Made by a program: the position numbers and the translations under genes
Assembly (NCBI RefSeq): GCF_020215645.1
Contig: NZ_CP084058.1
Location: 2,604,001 to 2,668,000 of the forward strand
Source of the DNA: Nonomuraea gerenzanensis
GTDB taxonomy: Bacteria; Actinomycetota; Actinomycetes; Streptosporangiales; Streptosporangiaceae
Direction: 5' to 3'
Length of the DNA: 64,000 bases
The notes under the pieces: model-generated
Seen by the model: the letters and a program-made list of their open reading frames with translations, nothing else
Databases searched by the model: none
What the model was told of the DNA's origin: nothing
Shown here: piece by piece, positions 36,279 to 46,174 of the stretch
Position numbering within the stretch: position 1 is the first letter of the stretch
How the letters are laid out: every line of letters begins with the position of its first letter

Positions 36279-36815
36279 TCAGTCGAACCAGACGACCAGC
36301 CGGACGCCGTCCGGCCCGAACCGCCGTGCCAGTGCCCGCATCACCTCGAAGACGTGCTCCCACCCGGTGCCAGGCCCCAGCACGTCCAAGCGGGTCAGCG
36401 GGCCGTACTCGAGTGTCGCGCCGGGCGCCCGCCATCGGCCTGCCGGCGCCCCGACGGGCGAGTCGCCCATCGGCGGCACGCCGTACGAGCGCACGACCTC
36501 CTCGGGCCACTGGTCGTCGATCCGGTGCTGGTGGATCGAGGAGTCCCGGTCCGGCCGGATCCGGAGCACGCCACGGGCGGCGGGACGCACGGTCATGTCC
36601 AGGTCGCGCAGCTCCGCCCACGAGACCCAGGTGCAGCCGCGCACGGCCCCGTCGAGGTGCGCGAGCCGCTCGTGGTCGGCGCGGACCTGCTCCGACGCGT
36701 CGGCAGGCAGCCCGCGGCCGGCCGCGACAGGGGTCCAGCCGAGCCGGTTGCGAACGCCGAAAAGGCAGCCGAACGCGTCGTAGTCCTGGTCGTCATAGAG
36801 CGGGTAGAGGGGCAT
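36279..36815 (-). CDS. Hypothetical protein
   Basis: A 178-residue soluble protein rich in Arg, Asp and Trp, starting MPLYPLYDDQDYDAFGCLFGVRN. Recognisable features are a central WAELRDLDM segment and an acidic-aromatic end (VRLVVWFD). There is no signal peptide, membrane helix or known motif. Codon bias on this strand is normal, and the start at 36815 is the first ATG of the frame. It stands alone, with non-coding DNA on both sides. Confidence 0.6.
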   Translation of the reverse strand: MPLYPLYDDQDYDAFGCLFGVRNRLGWTPVAAGRGLPADASEQVRADHERLAHLDGAVRGCTWVSWAELRDLDMTVRPAARGVLRIRPDRDSSIHQHRIDDQWPEEVVRSYGVPPMGDSPVGAPAGRWRAPGATLEYGPLTRLDVLGPGTGWEHVFEVMRALARRFGPDGVRLVVWFD

Positions 36816-37360
<545 letters not shown>

Positions 37361-37361
37361 C

Positions 37362-37895
37362 TCAGCGCTCGTCGTGCCAATCCGGCAGCGTCACCGTCCC
37401 CGACTCCCAATCGCGCCGGAGTATCGCGTACCCGGTGGAGTCGTGCACCGTGCCGTCCGGTGCCGGCCACGCCTCGCGGTAATGCGACTCCTTGACATAC
37501 CCGCAGTTACGGAAGACGGCGCGCATCGCGAGGTTGTCGTGCCGCGTATTGCCCTCGATGCGCCTGATCTCCGGGAATTCCGTGAAGAGATAGGTGGTCA
37601 GCCACTTGACGGCCGCCGAGCCCAATCCGCGCCCTCGCCACGCCTGCCGGATGCGCAGGTCGAACATGGGGGTGCCGTCCTCGAGATCCTGCAGCCGCAC
37701 CAGGCCGGCCCGCTCCCCGTCCGCCAGCAGCCAGAACGTCCGGCTCTCCGCGTCGTCGTAGAGCCCGTCCGCGGCGCGCTTCCTGATCGCGGACGCCTCC
37801 TGGACGCCGGCGTGGAAGGGCCACTCCTCGCCGGTCAGGAAGTCGACCAGCGCTTCGGTCTGGTCAGGGGAGAAACGTGAGAATTCGATGTGCAC
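37362..37895 (-). CDS. GNAT family N-acetyltransferase
   Basis: A 177-residue acetyltransferase using acetyl-CoA. The CoA-binding motif A is RQAWRGRGLGSAAVKWL (residues about 83-99), followed by RIEGNTRHDNLAMRAVFRNCGYVKE, the typical motif B segment. The order and length match the ribosomal-protein or small-molecule acetylating GNAT type. The substrate is unknown. The GTG start at 37895 gives a full N terminus (IEFSRF). It converges on the atpE-like gene with one base between their ends. Confidence 0.88.
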   Translation of the reverse strand: MHIEFSRFSPDQTEALVDFLTGEEWPFHAGVQEASAIRKRAADGLYDDAESRTFWLLADGERAGLVRLQDLEDGTPMFDLRIRQAWRGRGLGSAAVKWLTTYLFTEFPEIRRIEGNTRHDNLAMRAVFRNCGYVKESHYREAWPAPDGTVHDSTGYAILRRDWESGTVTLPDWHDER

Positions 37896-37937
37896 CAGGC
37901 AGATGCTGTCGAGGAGCGGCGTGCCCCGTCAAACGAT

Positions 37938-38075
37938 TTAACCGGCCCGCCGCTTCATGGGCGCCCCACGGCGGCGCAGTGCGGCGACGGGATCGGGGCG
38001 GGCCTCCGCTGCCGCCGGCGGCGGGGCGATCGCGATCACGGACGTGATGGTCAGGGCGAGTGCCCGGAGCCTCAT
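37938..38075 (-). CDS. Short exported basic peptide
   Basis: A 45-residue frame, shorter than usual gene-finder limits. A GAGGAG lies eight bases before the ATG at 38075. The peptide starts MRLRALALTI, has a hydrophobic core and an Ala-Ala-Ala cleavage site at about residue 23, then a basic tail (AALRRRGAPMKRRAG). It could be a secreted peptide of about 22 residues. It stands alone upstream of the GNAT gene. The ribosome binding site is the main support. Confidence 0.5.
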   Translation of the reverse strand: MRLRALALTITSVIAIAPPPAAAEARPDPVAALRRRGAPMKRRAG

Positions 38076-38221
38076 GCGGTCGTCTCCTCGGGAACGGGGG
38101 GCGGCGGTCCGGGTGATCATCGCAGGGGGAGATCTCGGTTCAGTGTCGGGGCTCGCCGCCCCGCCGTGCTCACCCGGACGCGCCGCTGTGGACGAAAGCC
38201 CCGCGCGCCGGTGCCGCCCGG

Positions 38222-39040
38222 TCAGCCCCGGGCGAGGAACCGTTCGGCGTGCTCGTCCACCCACTGCGTGAACGTGCGTGCCGGACGGCCGAGCACGCGC
38301 TCCACGGTGTCGTCCACGGTCGTGGCGGCGGCGCCGGGATCGGCGTACCAGCCGATGACGTACTCGGCGTCCGCCTGGGACACCCCGGTGGCCATCAGCC
38401 GGGCGACCGCCTGCTCGTGCGTGATCGGCTCGAAGGCGAGGTCACGGTGGATCGCCCGCGACAGGATCGCGATCCGCTCGCTCGGGGTCAGCGATTCGGG
38501 CCCGGTGAGGTTGTAGGCGTGCCCCGCATGGCCGTCGTCGAGCAGCGCGACGGCCGCGACGGCGGCGATGTCGGCCTCGTGCACCAGCGCGCTGGGGAGG
38601 TCGTACGGCTCCCGCACCACCCCCTCGGCCCGGATCGAGTCGGCCCAGGTGAGCGTGTTCGACATGAACTCCTGGGCCTCCAGGCGGGTCCACTCCACCC
38701 CGGAGTCCGCCACCGCCTGCTCCACCGGGCCCACCCAGCCGCCCCACAACACGGTGATGCGCCGGACGCCCGCCGCGACCGCCCGCCGTACCAGCTCGGC
38801 GCCCACGTCGGCGAGCCCCGCCGTCACCGTGACGTGCAACCGGGTGACGCCGTCGAACGCGCCGTCCAGCTCGTCCGGTGCCGTGTGGGTGCCGGGCACC
38901 AGCTCCACCCCCGCCGGGAACCTGCCTGCCCAGGCCGCCGGGTTCCGTGTCAGCGCCCGTACGTGCTCGCCGCGGCGGGCCAGCTCCGCCACCACGTGCC
39001 GGCCGGTGTTCCCGGTGGCGCCTGTCACCAAAGTCGTCAT
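38222..39040 (-). CDS. NmrA-like NAD(P)-binding reductase
   Basis: A 272-residue atypical short-chain dehydrogenase. It starts with the dinucleotide motif VTGATGNTGRHVVAEL (residues 5-20) and continues with RALTRNP, LHVTVTAGLADVG and WTRLEAQEFMSN. It lacks the Tyr-x-x-x-Lys catalytic pair of classical members, as NmrA/NAD(P)H-binding family proteins do. Such proteins serve as quinone reductases or redox sensors. It is a single gene on the minus strand, and its ATG at 39040 sits behind a GGAGC-type site. Confidence 0.85.
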   Translation of the reverse strand: MTTLVTGATGNTGRHVVAELARRGEHVRALTRNPAAWAGRFPAGVELVPGTHTAPDELDGAFDGVTRLHVTVTAGLADVGAELVRRAVAAGVRRITVLWGGWVGPVEQAVADSGVEWTRLEAQEFMSNTLTWADSIRAEGVVREPYDLPSALVHEADIAAVAAVALLDDGHAGHAYNLTGPESLTPSERIAILSRAIHRDLAFEPITHEQAVARLMATGVSQADAEYVIGWYADPGAAATTVDDTVERVLGRPARTFTQWVDEHAERFLARG

Positions 39041-39115
39041 GGTTCAGCTCCTCAGGTCGTTGCGCGTCAGGCGACGAAGACGACCCTAGGAACTCAACCT
39101 AACTTGAGGTCAACC

Positions 39116-39150
39116 GGCCCGCCGTCCCTGCGAGGCAGGGGCGGCGGGCT
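39116..39150. terminator. Terminator downstream of the DUF4832-type gene
   Basis: GCCCGCCG (39117-39124) pairs with CGGCGGGC (39142-39149). Inside it CCCTGC and GCAGGG also pair, giving an almost continuous stem with a three-base loop. It lies just beyond the stop of the secreted-protein gene, which is read from the other side. Confidence 0.75.
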
Positions 39151-39170
39151 CATGGGTGACGGCGGGCGGG

Positions 39171-40907
39171 TCAGCTCACGGTGACGGTGTGCTGGAGGTC
39201 GTTGAAGCCGGTCGCCGGCTCCCAGGTGCCCTCGTTGGCGAGCCGGATCGCGTACTCGGGACGCGCCGGCAGCAGCGGGTCGGGCAGGTTGAGCAGGAGC
39301 GCGTAGCTGCCGGCGGGGATGGCGGCGGGCAGGGTGACGGTCTGGGTGATCGTGCTGGTGGCCCCGGCCGCCCACCTGCGGGGGTCGGCGGACAGCGGGA
39401 GGCGGTGCACGGCGCCGGTCGAGGTGTTGCGCAGGAGCAGCTCCAGGCCGCGCGGGTTGACGGGGGCGGCGTAGCCGTCGTTCCTGAGCGTGATGGTGAC
39501 CGGCAGGCCGCCGCCGCGGGTGGCCGTGCTCGGGTAGGTGCCGCTCTGCAGGGCGAAGCGGTAGCCGAGGCTGCGGGTGATCTCCGCGAGGCAGCCGCCG
39601 GTGCTCCAGCTCGCCAGCACGCCGGTGTGGTAGTCGGTGTTCAGGTACGACCAGTGGAAGCGGGACAGCTCGTCCTCGGCGGTCGGGCAGTCGGAGCGCG
39701 GCGGGTTGGGGTTGCAGGTCTCCCCGCCCATGGCCACGTACCTGGTCTCGGCCTCCAGGTAGGGGTACTCGACGGCCGCGTTCTCGTAGGTGCCGTAGTC
39801 GTCCGGGCTGGCCAGGAAGCAGTCGTTGTGGTGGCCCAGCCGCGCGACCGCCGAGCCGCCGTACGCCTGACCGGAGGTGACCGGCGTGGTGGTGTACATC
39901 GTGCGCTTGAACTTCGGTGTGCGCAGCTGCACCATCCGCGTCGAGGGCAGGACGCCGAGCAGCTTGTCCACCACGGCCTTGCGGTTGGCCCAGTCCGCGG
40001 CGGTGACGGTGCCGGCGTTGCCGAAGTTCTGGGTGTAGTACCACTCGCCCCACGCCCCGATGAAGCCGGCCTGCATGAGGTAGATGACGTCCTGGTTGGC
40101 GGTCAGGTAGGGCTTGAGCTGGTCGAGGTGGGCCAGCACGCGGTCCTTGGCGGCGTCGGCGCCGTCCGTGGAGGTGGTGTAGGCCAAGCGCAGCACCATC
40201 TTCAGCCCCGCCGCGCGTACGGTGTCGAGCTGCTGCTGGAGCTGGTCCAGCGCGGCCTGGCTGATCGCGGCGGTCTTGAACTCGGCGAGGTAGAACACGC
40301 ACATCACCAGCGAGATGTGCTGGCTCGTGCGGTAGCTCTGCAGGGTGGCCAGGGAGAAGTCGTTCTTGTCGCAGTCGCCGGTGTGGTGGTAGAGGCCGCG
40401 CTCGGGGTTGGCGAAGTCGGCGGTCGTGGGGGTGTAGGTGACGGAGCCGCCGCCTGCGCCGCCGGAGTAGACGTGCGTGTACCCGGCCGAGGTCTCCAGC
40501 GGGGACTCGACCTGGAAGACGAGGTCGGCGTCGTTCGGCGTGGCGCTCTCGCCGATGGCCGAGCGCGCGACCGTCCACCTGGCGGTGCCGCCTGAGGCGG
40601 AGTACGTCACCGGGCCCACCTGCGTCCAGCTCCAGCCGCCGCCGTTGTGGCGGTAGAGGACGGCGTTCTCCAGTAAGAAGTCGGCGCCCACGCCGCCCTG
40701 GGCGAAGCCGGTCGCGGCGCTGCGGTCGGTGTCGAGGTGGACGCGGGCGTAGGCGGGGCTGCCGGTGTAGGTGAACTGGTAGGTCACGGTGGTGGCGGTG
40801 TTCGTGGCCGACTGGCCGGTGATGGCGGCCAGGGCCGCCGACGGCGCGACGATGATCGAGGCGCAGAGGAAGGCGAAGAGGGTGAGGCTGCGTACGAGCT
40901 TGCGCAT
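39171..40907 (-). CDS. Secreted DUF4874/DUF4832 protein
   Basis: A 578-residue exported protein. The ATG at 40907 is four bases after AGGAG; a start five codons upstream is less good. A signal peptide ends at about residue 27 (SAALA-AITG). Residues about 30-135 form a beta-sandwich-like domain. From about 145 the FANPERGLYHHTGDC segment starts the DUF4874 barrel, whose GAWGEWYYTQ motif resembles glycosidase active-site loops, and the C-terminal DUF4832 domain ends the protein. The family is secreted and probably acts on polysaccharide, though no activity is proven. The promoter holds a palindrome at 40955-40967. Confidence 0.85.
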   Translation of the reverse strand: MRKLVRSLTLFAFLCASIIVAPSAALAAITGQSATNTATTVTYQFTYTGSPAYARVHLDTDRSAATGFAQGGVGADFLLENAVLYRHNGGGWSWTQVGPVTYSASGGTARWTVARSAIGESATPNDADLVFQVESPLETSAGYTHVYSGGAGGGSVTYTPTTADFANPERGLYHHTGDCDKNDFSLATLQSYRTSQHISLVMCVFYLAEFKTAAISQAALDQLQQQLDTVRAAGLKMVLRLAYTTSTDGADAAKDRVLAHLDQLKPYLTANQDVIYLMQAGFIGAWGEWYYTQNFGNAGTVTAADWANRKAVVDKLLGVLPSTRMVQLRTPKFKRTMYTTTPVTSGQAYGGSAVARLGHHNDCFLASPDDYGTYENAAVEYPYLEAETRYVAMGGETCNPNPPRSDCPTAEDELSRFHWSYLNTDYHTGVLASWSTGGCLAEITRSLGYRFALQSGTYPSTATRGGGLPVTITLRNDGYAAPVNPRGLELLLRNTSTGAVHRLPLSADPRRWAAGATSTITQTVTLPAAIPAGSYALLLNLPDPLLPARPEYAIRLANEGTWEPATGFNDLQHTVTVS

Positions 40908-40950
40908 GGGGCTCCTAGGCAAGGCCGGCGGGGAGTGTCGGACTTGCGAC

Positions 40951-40980
40951 TAATCATGGAGTCCATGTGAATGAAGTCAA
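40951..40980 (-). promoter_or_regulatory. Promoter with operator for the DUF4832-type gene
   Basis: On the minus strand TTGACT (40980-40975) and TGATTA (40956-40951) are 18 bases apart and fit -35 and -10 elements. The palindrome CATGGA-G-TCCATG (40955-40967) lies in the spacer and touches the -10. A related copy, TAATCAGGGAGTCC, is at 41026-41039, 75 bp further upstream. This is the arrangement of a repressor-controlled promoter. Confidence 0.55.
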
Positions 40981-41056
40981 GAGGTCGAGGAGAGTCTGCA
41001 TGTGAAAGGCGTGACAGGAAAGCAATAATCAGGGAGTCCTAGCTAATGCGCGATCC

Positions 41057-41752
41057 TTATCTCAGGTGGCCTGCCGCCACCACCAGCCGCGCCGCCCGGT
41101 CGTCGCCGCCGACGATCACCGCGCCCGGTGCGGCCTGCGTGACCCACGACTCGGGCGCGGTGCCGGGCGCGAGCACCCGGTCGTACGGTCCCCGCTCGGG
41201 GCAGCCGCCCGCGCAGTCGCCGGTGACCACGAGGTGCGGGCGGGCCCCGGCGGCGATCAGGTTGCGGCGGGCCGCGTCCGCCACCCCGGCGTCCTGCTCG
41301 ACCGACGTCACCCGCCCCGACTCGCCCGTCAGGCGGCACAGCAGCGCCGTGATCCACCCGCTGCCCGTCCCGATCTCCAGCACCCGCTGCCCGGGATGCG
41401 GGTCGAGCAGCTCCAGCAGGTCGGCGACGGAGCCGGGGGAGGGGTTGACGCAGGTGTAGGCGGCGGCGCCGCTGCCCAGGGGCGTGGCGATCGGCCGGTC
41501 GGAGTAGACGGCGTCCCACCACGCGGTCGGGTCGCAGTCGCGGTCGATGGGCGTGGCCACCCCGTCGTCGTCGAGCACCAGGCCCAGGGAGGGCACGAAC
41601 CAGTGGCGCGGCACCTTGCGCAGCGCCTGTGCGATCGGGCCGGTGACGGGCGGGCGCCGCTCGGCGATGCCCGCGATCATCGCCTCCACCCTCCAGGCCA
41701 GATGGGGCAGCATCGTCGAGCTTCGCTGGGGTCCGCCGTCATGCCTGCTCAC
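41057..41752 (-). CDS. Protein-L-isoaspartate O-methyltransferase-like enzyme
   Basis: A 231-residue SAM-dependent methyltransferase of the PCMT type, which repairs isoaspartyl residues in aged proteins. The SAM motif is RVLEIGTGSGW (residues about 123-133), followed by VTSVEQDAG (motif II) and DRVLAPGTAPESW. The N-terminal region has VPRHWFVPS and ATPIDRDCDP, typical of the actinobacterial form that can also lie in peptide-modification clusters; no precursor peptide is seen here. The start may be the ATG at 41752 or one 13 codons later. Confidence 0.85.
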   Translation of the reverse strand: MSRHDGGPQRSSTMLPHLAWRVEAMIAGIAERRPPVTGPIAQALRKVPRHWFVPSLGLVLDDDGVATPIDRDCDPTAWWDAVYSDRPIATPLGSGAAAYTCVNPSPGSVADLLELLDPHPGQRVLEIGTGSGWITALLCRLTGESGRVTSVEQDAGVADAARRNLIAAGARPHLVVTGDCAGGCPERGPYDRVLAPGTAPESWVTQAAPGAVIVGGDDRAARLVVAAGHLR

Positions 41753-41894
41753 AGCGCCTCCTTCGGCCGACGAATGCTAAGGGTGACCGTACGATCGCGA
41801 GCAGTAGTGTGGCAAGGCCGTACTGGAAAGTCGCCGTTTTCGCATGGCCGGCGGGGTACTGCTCGCGAGCGCCGTCAGGCTCGCCGCGCGGCGG

Positions 41895-42383
41895 TCACCC
41901 GGCCTGGTGGCGCGAGGCCGGGCGGTGCCGCTGGGCCGCGCGGGCGTGCGCGTCGGTCAGGATCGCCCGCGTCCGCTCCTCGTCCTGGGGGTTCAGGACG
42001 CAGACCCACGACTGGGCGGCGTACAGCGGGTGCGGGATCACCTGGTCGAGCACCGTGTAGTCGAGGCCGGCGTGGTGCTCGGCGTGCGCGGCGGGCGAGT
42101 AGCCGATGATGCGCTCGAACGCGACGCGCCCGACCGCCGCGTTCAGCCGGAAGACGCCGGGCCGGTCGAGGGCGGAGGCGGTGTCGAAGCCCTCGTAGTT
42201 CTTCGTGACGATCGTCGCGTACGGCAGGCGCCCGTCGGCCGGCGGCCGGTCGAGACCCTCCGGCTCGTAGTAGAAGAACGTGTCACCCCATGCCATCTCC
42301 GGCGCCCCGATCTCCGGCCCGGCGGTGAACGTGACGGTCCCCGGCAGGCCGCTCACGAACGTGATGATGTCGTCCTGTGTCAC
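41895..42383 (-). CDS. DUF6194-like hypothetical protein
   Basis: A 162-residue soluble protein of an actinobacterial family (DUF6194). It begins with GTG (MTQDDIITFVSGLPG) and has WGDTFFYYEPEG, FPYATIVTKNYEGFD-like and LDYTVLDQVIPHPLYAAQSWVCVLNP segments. The last part with His-Pro-x-Tyr-x-x-x-x-x-Trp is reminiscent of phenylalanine-type binding folds. Function is unknown. It stands alone, divergent from the phosphotransferase gene. Confidence 0.8.
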   Translation of the reverse strand: MTQDDIITFVSGLPGTVTFTAGPEIGAPEMAWGDTFFYYEPEGLDRPPADGRLPYATIVTKNYEGFDTASALDRPGVFRLNAAVGRVAFERIIGYSPAAHAEHHAGLDYTVLDQVIPHPLYAAQSWVCVLNPQDEERTRAILTDAHARAAQRHRPASRHQAG

Positions 42384-42497
42384 TTCGGTTCCCCTTTCTG
42401 TCCCCTCAATCGTCTCACTGCACCACCCAGTGAGACTTTCGCCGGAGAATCCTTGTGACGAGCCTCGTAAGCCTCAAAGCGTGGAAGGGTGGAGCGC

Positions 42498-43247
42498 ATG
42501 TCGGAGACCCCTCTTCCCGGCGGCTTCGTGAACGCCGTCGTCCGCGTCGGTGACACCGTCCGGCGCGTCCCCGGTCCGCGGGCCGCGTTCGTGCACCACC
42601 TGCTGCGCCTGTTCGAGCGGCACGGCTGGGCGGGTGCGCCGCGCCTGCTCGGTCTCGACGAGCAGGGGCGCGAGATCCTCTGCTTCGTGGCGGGGCACGT
42701 GGCGTGGGAGGAGGGGCAGCCGGACGACGTCACGTCGGACGAGAGCCTGGCGCGGGTGGCCGGGCTCGTCCGCGAGTTCCACGACCTGACGGCGGGCACG
42801 GCGCTGGCGGGCGACGGTGAGGTGGTCTGCCACAACGACCTGTCACCCAAGAACACCGTCTATCGGGACGGGGGCGCCGGGCTGCGGCCGGTGGCGTTCA
42901 TCGACTGGGACATCGCGGGGCCCGGCAGGCGCGTCCACGACGTGGCGCACGTGTGCTGGCAGTACGCGGGGCTGGCGCCGGGGGCCGATCCGGAGGAGGC
43001 GGCGCGGCGGGTGCGGGTGATCTGCGACGGCTACGAGGCGGCGGGGCGCGGTGCGGTGGTGCGTCGCGAAGTGGTGCCGGGCGTGTTGTGGTGGCAGGAC
43101 CGGTGCCGGCGCGGGATCGAGGCGGACGCGCGGGCCGGCCTGCCGCACGCGGTCAGGCTGCGCGCGGCCGGCGTCGTGGAGCAGGTCCGCGCCGCCCACG
43201 ACTGGGTCGCCCGGCACCGCGGCGTGCTGGAGCGCGGGCTGAGCTGA
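42498..43247 (+). CDS. Aminoglycoside phosphotransferase-family kinase
   Basis: A 249-residue small-molecule kinase of the APH/choline kinase fold. The catalytic loop is VVCHNDLSPKNTVY (residues about 115-128) with the Asp and Asn, and the metal site is FIDWDIAGPG (about 138-147), the usual DWE/D motif. It is shorter than resistance enzymes at the N terminus, so an aminoglycoside substrate is unlikely; such proteins often phosphorylate sugars or amino-alcohols. The ATG at 42498 follows GGTGGAG; a GTG three codons upstream is an alternative. Confidence 0.85.
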   Translation: MSETPLPGGFVNAVVRVGDTVRRVPGPRAAFVHHLLRLFERHGWAGAPRLLGLDEQGREILCFVAGHVAWEEGQPDDVTSDESLARVAGLVREFHDLTAGTALAGDGEVVCHNDLSPKNTVYRDGGAGLRPVAFIDWDIAGPGRRVHDVAHVCWQYAGLAPGADPEEAARRVRVICDGYEAAGRGAVVRREVVPGVLWWQDRCRRGIEADARAGLPHAVRLRAAGVVEQVRAAHDWVARHRGVLERGLS

Positions 43248-43296
43248 CGTGCCGGAGCCCGGCCTCCATGCCGACGGCGTGCCGGAGCGCGAGGCG

Positions 43297-44796
43297 CTAG
43301 CCCAGGGCGGCCGGGCTGGGCTCCTCCAGCGGCACGTAGTCGTGCCGCATCCCATGATCACCCAGCCACTGCCGCAGCCCCGCCACCGCCGCCGGATTGG
43401 CGGCCACCTGCGCCGCGTACTCCGACAGGGCGACCTCCTCCCCGTCGTCGAACAGCAGCCGCGCGGGCCCCGACCACGACAGCGTCCACTTGGCCTCGCC
43501 GAGCTGGATGAGCACCGCCTCCAGCGCCTGCCCCAGCACCCCGGCGAGCAGCGTGGGCGACGGGTTCCAGCCCTGCTCCAGCAGCTTGGCCTCCAGCTCG
43601 GCCTGCCGCCCGCGCGCGATGGCCTCGAACGCCGCGTCCAGGTACGGCCGCGCCGCCCCCATCACCTGCTGCCCGGCCAGCGCCAGGTCGCGCACGGCGT
43701 CGGCGTTGCGGCCGGCGTACATGCCGTGCGAGATCAGCTCCTCCCACGACACCGGCCGCAGCGTCGCCAGGGCCTCGGAGCTCCACATCGACTGCTCCAC
43801 GGCCTGCACGGCCACGTTCGGGTCCACGAGCAGCGTCAGGGCCGAGCGCGGGTCGGGCACGTGCTGCGGCTCCGGCAGGTGCTCGATGGCGGCCAGGCGG
43901 TCGGTCAGGCCGGGGTGCGAGTCGTAAGGGGAGACCTCCTCCGGCTGCTCGCCCAGCTTGGCGATCTCGGCCTGGCGGTCGGGGTCGCTCATCAGCGCGT
44001 GGAAGCCGCCGAACACCGACGCGGGCCGCACCCCTCCCGCACCCGTCAGTGACAGGTAGGTGTTGACGTACAGGTCCCAGCCGGTCGCGGTGGCGTGGAT
44101 CTTGCGCAGCGCGCCCGCCATCGCCTGCCGGCCGCCGATCGCGACCGCGAGCTGGTCGGCCTCCAGCTCCTGGCGGCGCGAGACGGCCTGCGAGACCCGC
44201 AGATAGAGCTTGGCGTACCAGGTGAACAGGCGCTGGATGAACGGGTGGTTGTGCAGGCCGCGCACGGTGGCGATGAGCGAGACCCGGCCGCGGTAGACCG
44301 GCGCGCCCAGGCGGGTGTGGGCGCCGCTGTAGTGGCCGAGCTCGTGCCCGAGCACGGCGCGCATCTCGTCCACGGTGAGCGTCTGCAGCAGCGGCAGCCC
44401 GATGAACATGCGCCGCCGCGTGGCCCGCAGCCCCAGGAGCTTGGTGTCCTCCGACACGGCCGCGTTCACCTCCGCGACCAGGCGGATCTCGTCCGGGGGC
44501 GCGGTGCGTACGCGCTGTGAGAGCTCCTCGACCGTCTGCCACAGGACCGGCTCGTGCTCGCGCCCGACCGGCACCCCCGGCTGCTCGCCGTCGCGGCGGC
44601 GGCTGACCATGATCAGCGCGCGGACGAGCGCGCCCGCCGCCAGGCTGAGCACGATCGCGAACTTGACCGTGTTGACGTGGAAGTCGACGAGAAGCAGGAC
44701 GTCGAAGAAGACCGCGGCGGCCAGGATGAGGCCGACGAGCACGTAGAAGCCGGCGAGCAGGGTAAAGGCCAGCACTGCTCGGAACGCTGTCGTCAT
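43297..44796 (-). CDS. M48 family membrane metalloprotease
   Basis: A 499-residue membrane protease related to HtpX and Ste24. Two N-terminal membrane helices (residues about 7-30 and 34-58) anchor it. The zinc motif [10 protein letters not shown] (about 151-160) is intact, and the third ligand Glu is in QELEADQLA (about 212). A long C-terminal part (about 260-499) has no catalytic residues and contains a conserved [19 protein letters not shown] segment, as in actinobacterial M48 proteins. It quality-controls membrane proteins in related systems. It is a single gene, divergent from dgt with 80 bp between. Confidence 0.9.
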   Translation of the reverse strand: MTTAFRAVLAFTLLAGFYVLVGLILAAAVFFDVLLLVDFHVNTVKFAIVLSLAAGALVRALIMVSRRRDGEQPGVPVGREHEPVLWQTVEELSQRVRTAPPDEIRLVAEVNAAVSEDTKLLGLRATRRRMFIGLPLLQTLTVDEMRAVLGHELGHYSGAHTRLGAPVYRGRVSLIATVRGLHNHPFIQRLFTWYAKLYLRVSQAVSRRQELEADQLAVAIGGRQAMAGALRKIHATATGWDLYVNTYLSLTGAGGVRPASVFGGFHALMSDPDRQAEIAKLGEQPEEVSPYDSHPGLTDRLAAIEHLPEPQHVPDPRSALTLLVDPNVAVQAVEQSMWSSEALATLRPVSWEELISHGMYAGRNADAVRDLALAGQQVMGAARPYLDAAFEAIARGRQAELEAKLLEQGWNPSPTLLAGVLGQALEAVLIQLGEAKWTLSWSGPARLLFDDGEEVALSEYAAQVAANPAAVAGLRQWLGDHGMRHDYVPLEEPSPAALG

Positions 44797-44876
44797 GGGG
44801 GAGGGCTCCCGGGGAAGGGTTTCTCGCGAGGCTTGACACTAGCGGAGACCTGAAACTGGATAAAATCACTTCACTG

Positions 44877-46097
44877 ATGCCGTACTACGACGAGCATGAC
44901 CAGGAGCGTTGGGTTCCGGAACTTCCCGGCAATCCGGAACGCGCCGCGTTCGAGCGGGACCGGGCCCGGGTGCTGCACAGCGCCGCCCTGCGCAGGCTGG
45001 CGGCCAAGACGCAGGTGGTGGGCCCGGGAGAGACGCTCGGCGGCGGGCAGCACATCCCGCGCACCCGCCTGACCCACTCCCTGGAGTGCGCCCAGGTGGG
45101 CAGGGAGATGGGCGCCACCCTGGGCGTGGACCCCGACCTGGTGGAGACCGCCTGCTTGGCCCACGACCTGGGGCATCCGCCGTTCGGGCACAACGGCGAG
45201 GTGGCGCTGAACGCGCTGTCGGCCTCGTGCGGCGGCTTCGAGGGCAACGCGCAGAGCCTGCGCCTGCTCACCAGGCTGGAGGCCAAGGTCCTCACCGAGG
45301 ACGGCCGCAGCGCCGGGCTCAACCTGACCAGGGCCGCGCTCGACGCCTCCATCAAGTACCCGTGGACGTGCGACAGGTCGCCCAAGTTCGGCGTGTACGA
45401 CGACGACCTGCCGGTCTTCGAGTGGATCAGGGAGGGCGCCCCGGAGGGACGGGTGAGCTTCGAGGCGCAGATCATGGACTGGGCCGACGACGTCGCCTAC
45501 TCCGTGCACGACCTGGAGGACGCCCTGCACTCCGGCCACGTCACCCCCGAGGCGCTCCAGTCGGCGGAGGAGCGCGCCCAGGTGTGCCGGATCACCCACA
45601 CCTGGTACGCCCCCGGCGCCGACCTCGACGAGCTGGAGGAGGTCTTCGCCAAGCTGATCGCCGACCCGCTGTGGCCGCGCCGCTTCGAGGCCACCATGGC
45701 CGACCTGGCGGGCCTCAAGGCGCTCACCAGCGGCCTGATCGGCCGCTTCTGCCGCTCCGCGCAGGCCGCCACCAAGGAGGTGTACGGCTCGCGCCACCGC
45801 GCCGACCTCGTCGTGCCGCACGCGACCAGGCTGGAGTGCGCGCTGCTCAAGGGCGTCACCGCGCACTACGTGATGACCACCGCCGACCACCACGCCAACC
45901 AGGCCAGGCAGCGCGACCTCATCACCGAGCTGGCCTCGCTGATCACGCTCGGCGCGCCGGCCACCCTGGAGCCCGCCTTCAGGCCCGCGTTCCTGGAGGC
46001 CGCGAACGACGCCGCCCGCGTCCGCGTGGTGATCGACCAGATCGCCTCGCTCACCGACACCTCGGCGGTCGCCTGGCACCGCAGGCTCTCTCGCTGA
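44877..46097 (+). CDS. dgt: Deoxyguanosinetriphosphate triphosphohydrolase-like protein
   Basis: A 406-residue HD-domain enzyme of the dGTPase family, which splits dNTPs into nucleoside and triphosphate. Signatures are [33 protein letters not shown] with the His-Asp metal pair (residues about 95-111), and [17 protein letters not shown] with the last Asp ligand. The start is ATG at 44877. The last residues (VAWHRRLSR) recur beyond the stop as VAWHNRLSR, part of a 3'-end duplication. Such enzymes tune the dNTP pool and can limit phage; here it has the common chromosomal position near dnaG. Confidence 0.93.
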   Translation: MPYYDEHDQERWVPELPGNPERAAFERDRARVLHSAALRRLAAKTQVVGPGETLGGGQHIPRTRLTHSLECAQVGREMGATLGVDPDLVETACLAHDLGHPPFGHNGEVALNALSASCGGFEGNAQSLRLLTRLEAKVLTEDGRSAGLNLTRAALDASIKYPWTCDRSPKFGVYDDDLPVFEWIREGAPEGRVSFEAQIMDWADDVAYSVHDLEDALHSGHVTPEALQSAEERAQVCRITHTWYAPGADLDELEEVFAKLIADPLWPRRFEATMADLAGLKALTSGLIGRFCRSAQAATKEVYGSRHRADLVVPHATRLECALLKGVTAHYVMTTADHHANQARQRDLITELASLITLGAPATLEPAFRPAFLEAANDAARVRVVIDQIASLTDTSAVAWHRRLSR

Positions 46098-46150
46098 TCA
46101 AGAGTTCGTCAACGAGCCAGGTCGCCTGGCACAACCGGCTTTCCCGATGA
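46068..46150. repeat. Imperfect tandem duplication of the dgt 3' end
   Basis: The 30 bases 46068-46097, starting GTCGCCTGGCAC and ending with the dgt stop, recur at 46121-46150 with 24 identical positions and again end with a stop codon. Both encode a VAWH-x-RLSR end. The period is 53 bp. The second copy is in a different frame from dgt and probably is not translated. Confidence 0.75.
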
Positions 46151-46174
46151 CCCCCGCGGGCGCATACTGCGCCC

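Noticed and set aside
42498..43247. Aminoglycoside resistance gene
   Set aside because: It has the kinase fold motifs, but the family is broad and nothing ties it to antibiotics.
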